Assembly: GCF_003265705.1 (NCBI RefSeq) | Contig: NW_020313285.1 | Coordinates: 17,336,407 to 17,400,406, forward strand | Reading direction: 5' to 3' | Source: Callorhinus ursinus | Taxonomy: Eukaryota > Chordata > Mammalia > Carnivora > Otariidae | Length of the DNA stretch: 64,000 bases | Shown here: positions 54,621-64,000 of the stretch, one piece after another | Position numbering within the stretch: the stretch's first letter is position 1 | Layout of the letters: each line of letters begins with the position of its first letter | Position numbers and translations under genes: made by a program | The notes under the pieces: model-generated | Database searches by the model: none | What the model saw: the letters and a program-made list of their open reading frames with translations, nothing else | Told to the model about the DNA's origin: nothing

Positions 54621-55679
54621 AGTTTTCCTGTTATTATTAACAGGACATGCAAAACTCCTCTTGACCCCCTGGAGCCAATACCAAACCATCACTCTTGCCA
54701 TTCCCTGTGCCCCTTTCCATTCTGGTGGCAGGAGGGAGGGAAGGCCACCAGTCACTGTGTCACAAGGGTTATCCGAGGCAGCCACAGAGCCGCTGACCCT
54801 CTGCCTCGCTCACACTCCAGAGGGCCTCACTGCCACCATCTTGAGTCCCTTAAGGATGATTTTTGGCTAATTAGCTCGGTGAGGGAGTGCGGGCTCAGAG
54901 AAGCTTGGGGGAGGGCACGGGGGGGAAGGTGCTTTGTGGATGCATGCGCCCGCTTTCAGGATCGGGAAAAAAATACACACCAGCACTCCCAATGGAGTAA
55001 AATATTGCAGAGGGCGGCTAGGGCCCAGTGAGTTTTCTCTGAAGCATTGCTCTGCTTAGAAAAGCCCCATTCCTATCACTCTGTGGAAGCTTCGATAATA
55101 AAAATAAAACACCAGATAGCTGATTGGTCCTGTGTCATAACAGAGTCCTAAAGGGTTCATACCTGAGTTGCTTACGAAAAGTTAATGGTTAGTCAATTCT
55201 GGGCTGACATATTTCTGGTCTAAGCTGTTTGTGTGTCAAAACCTAAGTCTGCAGGAAAATATATTTTGCTTGGAGGCTCCGTGGCGAGGTGGCAGCTTGG
55301 AAACAGGGCAGGGCAGCTGGGTGCAGCTCCCACCGCGGGGACCCCTCAGTGCCTCACCTGCTTGGTTCCAGGGTGGACTCCATCCCAAAGGGCGATCCCA
55401 GAGCTGCTTATAGGGGGTCTGGCGCTGGGGGCCCCCTGGCACTTTCCCTCGTCTGCCTGATGCCAGGGGTTTCATGCCCACAGCCCATCCTCCTGGATGG
55501 ACGGCCTCGACTGGGCTCGGGTTCTGGCACCCCCTCCTGTTGCTGCCCCCTTGGTGATGTGGTCATGGGGACCACACATCTCTCAGGCCGTGTGTAAAAA
55601 AAAACTCAAGCCAGAAAACGGAACAAAGCCCAGTCCTCACAGGGTGAGGAAGTAGAGCTCTCCTTCACGACATATTTAG

Positions 55680-56165
55680 AGTCTGACCTTCTCTTACTCC
55701 CTCCCCTGTGACCAGTGGGCCAAGGCACCATCTTCTCATCTGCAGGACAGCGGGGACCTCCACCTCTGCCCCTCTGCTCTTCCTCTACACCGCAGCCGGA
55801 CCCTACCCCCTCACCCCGAGTCACAGCCCGAGAGGGTCTGCAGGGATGACCTGCCACCCCCACCTCCTCCACTCTCCCTTGCTCATTCCACTCCAGCGCT
55901 GCGGCCCCTGGCTGTTGCCTACATGCCAGGCATCCTGCCCCCTCCTCCAGGCTGTCAGTCTGGCTTGCATCCCCTCTTTCAAGTCTGCTCAAATGTTATC
56001 TGCCCACCCTATCTGTAAGCCCCACCCCACCTGTCACTTACAACCACTTACCATACCATTTGTATCTGTCTCCCTCCGACTAGGACATGAGCTCCCCTGC
56101 GTCCCCAGGGCCTGGCACAGGGCCTAGCACCTAGTGGGCCCTCAGTAGATACTCAGTGAATGGAT
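55680..56165 (+). mobile_element. L2 3' end
   Basis: It contains tctgctcaaatgttatctgc, gactaggacatgagctcccc, ggcctggcacagggcctagc and cagtagatactcagtgaatg, the full L2 tail order. Confidence 0.75.
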
Positions 56166-58639
56166 CGCACGAGATGCCGAGCTAGGCTTTCCGCAGGGCC
56201 TGTGTTCTGGTTCTTCGGGTTTGACAACAGAGGCGCCCACCTCCTGCCTTCCCACCCACCTGGATGTTGCCAGCGATGGGGCATCAAAACGAGGTGACTG
56301 GCAGGGAAGCACAGAACTGCTCGCAAGCATGGTGCCCCCGCTTCCCCACCCCGTCTCCTTCTCCATGCTGCATTCCTCAGGCCAGGGCATGTGGGCATTG
56401 GCCAAAGAGAAGGCTCCACGCAGGGCAGCAGGCAGAGATGGAAAAGACCACGCATGTCATCTCAGACTCATGATGACTTTTGGTGAGCCACTACCAAAGT
56501 CATTTAACCTCCGTCTGTTTTTCCTCATTGCTGCCGGCAGCCGAGGCGTAACTTCTGGGTGATCACTCAGGGGCTGAGGGGTGTGCGTCAGCTCTTCAAG
56601 GGCACAAGGGGATGCTGGATACATGGCGGTTCTCCTCTGGGCACCCAACCCATTACCAGCCTGTGACTTAGGCTATGGGGAGACGCTGACTGTGGAATAA
56701 ATAAAATAATGTCTCTGGGCTAAAACAATAGGCATCATATAATTATAGAACAAAGTGCATATTGTTTTCTGGAACATGAATACTGGCAACTGAAATCAAA
56801 TTTCCCTCATTGGAATTGGGGAAATTACTTTAAAAATTGGTTTATAAGAAGCTACATAAAACTAAACCTGTAATCCTTCCTCTCCTGAATGTTCTTTGAG
56901 ATGTGTCTGAATACTGCTATCAATGCTTGATTGCATCTCTGTAATTGTCTTTTTATGGATGGCTTTTTTTTTGGTTCTGATGCATAGAAATGTATTAGCA
57001 AAATCCAAGTTCCTTCCAGAAATAAAACAGATGCCAGATTAGACCATTCTTTGTACTGATGCACATCTGTCTTTGGGAAAGAGACAATTTTACTAAAACG
57101 TATAGTTTTTGTCTTTTAAAAAGCTTTTTTGTAAGTATCTGCCCTTGATAAAGAAAGTAATTAAATGAGACTTAAGTATTAAACAATACTTAAGCAGAGG
57201 CGAGAGGGGGCATGTTGTCATAGTGATACATGTGACTGGGGTCTAAGTAATATGAAAATGAGCCATCAATGCAGAATATTTAGTGACTAAATGTTAAACA
57301 CAAGGACTCCAGGGTGATTTCAGAGTTTCGGTTAATGATGCTGTCAAAGCTACAAGTTAAGACTCAGTTTAGACACATTTATTCTGAGCTTTTCCGACTC
57401 TGCCCTTCTCAGCAGCCGTGTTCTCAGGAGCCCTCTGCCCTGGCTTTCTTTGGGAGGATGGACTCAGGGAGAGGGTTTTCTCTCCATGCCAGTTTAATTC
57501 TGGTCCCTAGAATTCACTATCCCTAGCATCCCTGCTGCCCATTTTAACAGGATGGACCCAAACACTGAACAATATGCAGCCCCTTGGTGATGGCTGGCCT
57601 CAGAGAAGTCTGCACTCACATGTCCCATATCCAGACCAAGCAAGGACCAGATGCACCCCGGGTGGGCACACACAAACATCCCCGGGAAGACACACAGTAC
57701 CCATGAGCATGCATGTGCAGACTCACGCTGCCCAAAGCCCCCACCTCATGGTTCTATAGCTGACTACCCTGACCCACACTGGGGTTCCCGTGCTGGTCAC
57801 TTCCTTTAAGACCCTTAAAGACATACTTGCCACTCTGCATGCACCTGCTCAGAGTCCTCTTGAGAAGTCCCTGCAGCCTGAAGTCATCCCTAAGAAGCTG
57901 CTGAGCATCTAGGGTGGGGTGGGGCTGCTACAGATGGTCACATGCATTGTGAGCCACCCAAAGTTGGTCACTTCTCTTGCTCAGTCCCAGGCCTGGGCCA
58001 GGGAGCCACAGGCATGAGAGAAGTCACTGTGGGGAGGGCTCCCGGCTTCCCCAGGTCTGCAGGGACTACCACTGGCTGACTTGGGTTTATAATGATCAGT
58101 CTCCCCCATGACTGTGCATGCCAAAGCGGAGGCACCTCATCCCTCTGCAGACCACCATATTGTCCCCGATGCGTGGCTCAGTCGGTGTTTGCTGGACAAA
58201 TGGAGGTGTGTTAGCTGAGTGCGCTGGCTCTCGGGGAGCCCTGAAGCGAAGGGTAGTGAAGAAGTAATGTCATCCAGAGAGAGGTCTAGGCTTTGTTTTC
58301 CTGGGGGCTTTGGCCACTAGACAATGAAACATACGATTTATGATGGGGGCTCTGCGCCATGCCATGCCAGTTGTGTCTCCCCAGGGCCTGGGGGCTGGAC
58401 GTCATCCACGTGAGCAGGGCATAATCAAGCTCTACCAGCACCTTTGCACACCAGGCTTGGGTGAGCTTCGCTGTCAGGCGATATGTTGTGCACGTTCTTA
58501 CACGTCAGTGCTGGGAACAGGATACGCGTGTGACTGCACCAGGAGAGGACAAGGGAGGCTCTGCATTTGGAATCCCTTGGATTCTGCCCCAAGGGACTTC
58601 TTCCCTTGGCTGATCTTTTCTTTTCTTTTCTCTTTCTTT

Positions 58640-58955
58640 TTTTGCTTATAAACCACAGAAATTTCTCATAGTTCTGGAGGCTACAAGTCCAAGACCAAGG
58701 TGTTGGCAGGTTCTGGTGAGAGCCCGCTTCTTGGTTCTTGGAAGGCTGTCTGTCTCTTTGCTATAGCCCCACATGGTGGAAGAGTCTAGGACTCTCTCTT
58801 TTTATAAGGGCACTAATCCCACTCAGGATGTGTCTACCTTCACGACCTAATCACCTCCCCAAAGTCCCACCACCAGGTACCCTTCCAATGGGGACCAGGT
58901 GTAAACATACAAATTTTGCTGGGATACAAACATTCAGTCTGTGGTACAGATGGTT
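58640..58955 (-). mobile_element. MST/MLT1-type MaLR LTR
   Basis: On the given strand catagttctggaggctacaa is followed by ataagggcactaatcccact, cctaatcacctccccaaagt and aacattcagtctgtggtac, a reverse MaLR LTR. Confidence 0.75.
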
Positions 58956-60226
58956 GCTTCCACACAAGCAATAATGTACAGAGAATAAAGGAGTGCGAAA
59001 TTTGGGTATAACACAGAAACACGTAACAGGCTCACACCAACCTAACTCGAAAAATAGATTAAATGTAGGATGCAACATTTTTAAGCACAATCTCTGATCT
59101 TTGAGAAGAGAAGTACATGAGACGAGGTCCACACTCACTCCAGCTCTCTGTTAGAGGGCACCTTCCAGACCACAGCCCAGACAACCAGCACCCAGAGAAC
59201 CACAGCAATGGAAAAGAGGTCGGGACACAGGGCCCTGGAGGTACCTGGAATCTCAGAGCTAGTATTAGCAGAGAGGACGGGGCTTTGAGGCTTTGAAGAG
59301 CACCAGGAATTTCAGAGGGACACCCCTGAGTCACTGGCTGGACACCGATGCACAGATGCTCAGGCTGAGATTCCAGGCCTCACAGAGCACATATCCTGGA
59401 GTCCGTGAGCTGAATGGAGGTTCCAGAGATTGCACGCTGTTGAGAACTACTGGGGTTCTGACCGTCCAGAATGGAGAGACCTTGGCGAACACCCTGGGTA
59501 TTCCCTTGGCTGATTTTAACCTATGCTTATCCCCAGTAATAAAGCGTCAATGTCGGTGTAAGAGCTCTCAGTGAGTTGAGTCCTTCTGGCAAATTATTCA
59601 ACCTGAAGGTACTTTTGTGTACTCCCCAAACTTGATCTTGATGCCAGAATGAGGGAGGTCTTGGGTGGACTGCTATCTCTAACTTCGTAGTTGGCTCCAC
59701 AATTCAGACAGGGGGATTCTGACCCAGTTGTGTGGATGCTGAACATGTCGCCTGAGGGCAAAGTTGAATGTCCAAGTGCACACAGGTGGCTAGGCACTTG
59801 TACCAGAAAGCTCATGTCAGAGTCAGGGCTCTGAGCGCTCAGAGTGCCCAATCCTCAGAGGCCAGAGGACAGACACCTCTTGACTCCAAGACTCCAGGGT
59901 ATCATGTGGATGAGTGGCAGCTCATGGGGCCCTCTCGTGAGTTGTAGGCCTTGGATCCTTAGCTGATCAGCCTGGCGTGCCCCCCTGGGGCAGGGTGGGG
60001 CTCAGGTGACACAAGGCACTGCCGCGATCACCTGAAGTTCCGGACTGTCTCTAAGCTGCCTCCGCCTGGGCAACCTGCAACCCTCCCGGGGGTGGGGGGG
60101 TGCTCGATCGTGAATCGCCAGTCTGAGAAGGCCTAAGCAGCTCCTCTAACCTGAACCACACTCACAGGCCAGACAGCCGACTGGCATTCTTGCTGTCCTT
60201 GAAACACTCCAGGGAGCATTTGATTA

Positions 60227-60418
60227 GGGATGCCTGGGTGGCTCAGTTGTTTAAACATCTGCCTTCGGCTCAGGTCATGATCCTGGGGTCCTTCCTGGGA
60301 TCGAGTCCTGCATCGGGCTCCCCACTCAGCGGGAAGCCAGCTTCTCCCTCTGCCCCCCGCCCCCCCCCCCTTGTGCTCTCTCCCTCTCTCAAATAAATAA
60401 ATAAATCTTTAAAAAAAA
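60227..60418 (+). mobile_element. Can-SINE with C-run
   Basis: The head gggatgcctgggtggctcag is followed by the body, a C12-13 run and an aataaataaataaatcttt tail. Confidence 0.92.
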
Positions 60419-60500
60419 TTTCCTTCCATGGCTCATTTTAGGGACCGAGAAGGCCTGCAATCAGGAATTTTCTCCTGATACAGTGTTTTAAATCCTTATA

Positions 60501-60528
60501 CAGACATACCTCATTTTATTACCCTTCA

Positions 60529-60567
<39 letters not shown>

Positions 60568-60981
60568 AGTTGAAGGTTTGTGGAAGCTCTGTGTAGAACA
60601 AGTCAGTTGGCACGATTTTCCCAACAGCATTTGCTCATTTCATGTCTCTGTGTCACATTTGGTAATTCTTGCAATATTTCAAACTTTTTCATTATTATAT
60701 TTGTTATGGTGATCTGTGATCAGTGATTGCTGCTCATCAAAAGCTCAGAGGATGGTTTGCATTTTTCCAGCAAGAAAGTATTTTTTAATTAAGTATGTAC
60801 TTTTTTCAGACATATGTTAGCGCATACTTAAGAGACTCCAGTATGGCATAAACATAGCTTTTATATGTACCGGAGACAAAAAACTTCATTTGACTCCCTT
60901 GATTGCAGTTTTTGCTTTATTGGATATTCACATTATTGCGGTGGTTGGAACCGAACCCGTAGTATCTTTGAGGTGTGCCTA
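60501..60981 (+). mobile_element. Tigger1-derived DNA transposon, internally deleted
   Basis: It starts cagacatacctcattttatt next to TA, carries ttgaaggtttgtggaagctc and tgttatggtgatctgtgatc, then skips the whole transposase gene. It resumes with the 3' end (tattttttaattaagtatgt; ggttggaaccgaacccgtag) and ends gaggtgtgcct, complementary to the start. Confidence 0.88.
60533..60564. repeat. T32 homopolymer in Tigger1
   Basis: It is an uninterrupted T-run replacing a short part of the transposon 5' arm. Confidence 0.95.
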
Positions 60982-60984
60982 GAT

Positions 60985-61165
60985 ACTGCTGGATGGAGTA
61001 TAAACCAGTACAGCTCTTTTGGAGGGAGATTTGGGGATATCCACCACACTGAAATTGTGCTCACCCTCGGATGTAGTCATTCTGCTTCTGAGGCCTTATC
61101 TTACAGATCTACTTACAGCAGTGTGGGAAGGCTGATTATTGCACTATTACGGGCAGTTAATAAAG
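60985..61165 (+). mobile_element. Old L1 3' fragment
   Basis: Ggagggagatttggggatat and tcattctgcttctgaggcct, then tatcttacagatctacttac, match the old L1 segment with a polypeptide-free 3' region. Confidence 0.5.
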
Positions 61166-63624
61166 CCTGCCAACTGGCTGAACGTGAGCTCCCTTGAGTG
61201 GGGCTGGGGAGGAGAGTTGAGACAGGGCAGGTGCTTGGGGCTCTGCATCCAGGGCCTAGAAGCTAGATCCTCCCTGAGGGACCCTGGACCTTTGACATGG
61301 GGCCGGAAGTGGTCACTGATCACAACTGAAGCTTTGAAGTTAGTACTACGAGGGAAGAGAGGTGACCCCGAAGAGACCACTGAGCAAGCAAAGGCCCAGT
61401 AGAGGCCCCTGGCAGGGCGGAGCCCTCAGTGAGTTCTACAGGCTGCTGGGTCCTGGGTCCAGGCCAGTCTCTTGCGGACGGAGTTCTGGCCAATCCTCAT
61501 AGTGGCTTGAGCTCATCCAAAACTCAAAAGGGCCGGATGTCCATCTGCAGCCAGGTTCCTGACACAAGCCAGAAAGAACTGGCCAAAGCCTCTGAGTGCT
61601 TCAAGTATAGTGTTTTCCAAGATTTTAAAACAAAATGTACCCAAGCATTTAATGAGGTTATTTTAATGCAGAACCTACAGCCACTGTCTATCGTGTTGCA
61701 AACAGCTCAACGTGCTAATCAAACACCTCTCATCTTTTTACAATGGATTCATGACTGGTTCATATAAAGACAATAAAAATTAAATGAGTCATGAGCTCCT
61801 AATACATTCTCTTCTGGTCTTTTTAATAACTCACTTCCAAAGTGGAGCTGGCTGAGAGCATATGCTTCGTTAGAGTTATTTGTTCCTGGTTTTACACCGT
61901 TTAGGCATGGGAAAAAAAGTGCACCTTTTAACACATCCTTCAAACCCTGGCACAAATACCTTCTTCTAATGGGTTTTGTTTTTCTGCTTTTATCACTGTA
62001 CTCCGCCTACCAACATCTGAAAGCCCCAAACAGCGAGATTTGGTGAAGGAAAAAACCCAAAAGAAAAGAGTGACTCTTTCAAGTCATTTCAGAGATACTT
62101 GGTTTGTTATAGCCCCCCCCCCCCCGCCTTTTGAAAAAGATGAATACAATAGAAAAATGTTTCCTCTGCCTGAGACTCTCCTGGCCAAGCAGTTCCATGG
62201 GCTGTGCTCAGAGCCTTCCGTCCCCTGCCCCTGCTGGGGTAGAGTCCAGCGGGCTCATGAAACCCTGCAGCCCCGTCCCCGTGGGGCCACATCCAGCGTG
62301 GGCACATTCTGCGGGGGCCTGGGCACCATAGTGAGGAGGCAGGGCCAGCCAGCCCCGCAGGGAAGCCTTGGCAAGGCTGGCTGCTGGGTGTTGTGTCCCC
62401 AGAGCAAGGTCAACGGCAGCCCTGGCAAGTTCTGACCCTCTGAGTTACTCTACCCCATTTGCTTCATGGAGCTGTGACAAGAGGCAGATGACATGCTGCT
62501 CGTGAAGGGACCAGCATGATGCCTGGCCCCCAGACACGGGTTAGAACTCCCTTGTCGACCCTAGCAAGGATTCGGCAGCTCAGCTCTGTTCTGTGACTCC
62601 GGGGATGTCCTCTCCCTGCTTCTGCTCCCCTCACGGGCAGGTCCCCGGTCCCTGACGTAATAAGGGACAGGGAGGAAGACAGTCATGAGGGGAGGGCAGG
62701 TGATAACCGTGGAGGAAGGACGTGCGGACTAGCTTTGGGGATGCCACTTCCCTTCACCCTGAGTGGTTGCTGCGCGGTCTGGGCAGAAGGCTGAGGCCCG
62801 GAAGGGGTTTGCACATTCAGTTTCTGCAGAAAGTAAGTCAGCCTTCCCTTTCAACCCCCAGAATACTTAGTATGGTGGTCAGGGTACAGGGAGGGGTGCA
62901 TGGATCTGCCTCTGAGATGGGCCCCCAAAGCCTGGCTGCGAGCCCTCAGGAGACAGGGCCGGCAGGGGCTGCTCGCTGGGGAAGGCTGAGGCTCTGTGGC
63001 CCAGGTGAGAAAGCCAGGGGCCTGGTGGGGTCAGGGGTGTTCCTCGTTTCTCTGTGGGATTCCCGTGTCCCATAGGTCCCTGTCCTATCACAGGACTATA
63101 TGACCTCACGGCCTGGAGAGTCCTCAAAGGTTAACCTCGTTGGTCCCCTGTCTGCAGTGGGCCGTGGGAGGAGGCTGTGGGAGGAAGCCTAATCCAAGGC
63201 CCCCTTGCCTAGAGGTGCAGCAGGATTCCTGGTGCTGCTGCCCATCTCTGGGGACTCTGCGCTCTTTTTTCCAGCCCTGTCCTCTCCTGGGGGGGGGGGC
63301 GGTTTCCCAGCTGCAGCTGAGGCCCCATCCCTCAGGCCCTGGGCTGCAGTGAGGCTCGGGCCTCCTGCAAAGGGGTGGCTCAGGCATCCTCAGGGGGCCC
63401 ACCAGGTCCACGCTAAACCCCCTGGCGGCCCCGCACAGACAGCCTGGGCGGCTTCTCCAGTGTGATCTCCCGCCATTAGGGAAGTTACCGAGGAGGCAGA
63501 CCCCCTCCCCCACCCCCGCAGGCCCCTTTCATTTCTGGGTCTGATGTATCTGGGGTTCTCCTTGGTTGCAGATGTAGTCTTAGGCTAGAAGGGGCTCCGG
63601 ACTCTTGCAGGACGAACTTCTGAC

Positions 63625-63960
63625 CATGCCACTCCCCAGTTAAAAATCCATGGTTCCCACTACCCACAGGGAGTGGCCAAGATCCTTCAGGTTAACATTC
63701 AAAACCTGTCAGGTTCTGGCCCCACCCTGTCACTCGAGACCTCTCTCTTGATTATCCCTGTCCCCTGAAGCCAGAACTTCTCCTTCCTCTGTCCCCCAAA
63801 ACCGGCTTCCTCCTTCTAAATAGAGAACATGCCATACTGTGTTGTAATTCTGTGCTTGTGGATACGGGGTCCCCCTCGGGGCTGGGGAGAGTGTCTTTGC
63901 TCCACCCTCCGGCTCAGGGCCTGCGAGTCCCCGGCACTTAGCGAATCCAGGGGCTGATTC
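63625..63960 (+). mobile_element. L2-like fragment
   Basis: It has the order of an L2 3' region (ccatgccactccccagttaa; caaaacctgtcaggttctgg; tctggccccaccctg), with no clear tail. Confidence 0.5.
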
Positions 63961-64000
63961 CCCGTGTACACCATCTGGACAGCCATGCACACACTGGGTG

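Overview
This is a mammalian genomic window, and its repeats point to an arctoid carnivore (bear, seal or mustelid side of Caniformia). It carries many copies of the lysine-tRNA-derived Can-SINE, whose body includes a 'ccctgcttgtgttccctctc' stretch typical of non-canid caniforms, along with carnivore-type L1 5' and 3' ends. There are no bacterial or organellar genes, no CRISPR arrays and no free-standing RNA genes. The species call is inferred from repeat sequence only.

The one protein-coding gene I can support is FSTL4 (follistatin-like 4), on the minus strand. Nine coding exons are resolved to the base: 53200-53320, 38538-38699, 38028-38162, 36984-37010, 33156-33274, 27985-28134, 21128-21235, 14977-15086 and 12299-13001. 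All have AG acceptors and GT donors (the last ends at the stop codon), and their phases fit together into an open frame of 544 codons plus TGA. This is the C-terminal two thirds of a protein of roughly 840 residues: the end of Ig domain 1, all of Ig domain 2, a 27-nt microexon and the long C-terminal domain. The Kazal domain, EF-hands, signal peptide and promoter lie beyond the right edge of the window.

Layout from left to right: 1-1616 is the CpG-rich 5' end of a carnivore L1 on the minus strand, running off the left edge. 1617-6570 is gene-free DNA with SINEs, a MIR and an LTR-like repeat. 6575-12298 is the probable FSTL4 3' UTR, with a likely main poly(A) signal near 9595 and a strong distal one near 6600. 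12299-53320 holds the exons and introns. 53321-64000 is intron upstream of the first visible exon. The introns are filled with L2, MIR, old L1, MaLR-type LTR and Tigger1-derived sequence, with younger Can-SINEs nested inside, several of which still have readable target-site duplications.

I found no previously undescribed multi-gene system. The observations most worth a second look are the in-frame 27-nt microexon with features of neuronal regulation, tandem polyadenylation signals about 3 kb apart, a 60-bp near-identical direct repeat shared by two unrelated repeats, a 276-bp tandem duplication behind an L1 promoter, a G-run close to a splice acceptor, and several AT-rich non-repetitive intronic blocks that may be conserved regulatory elements.
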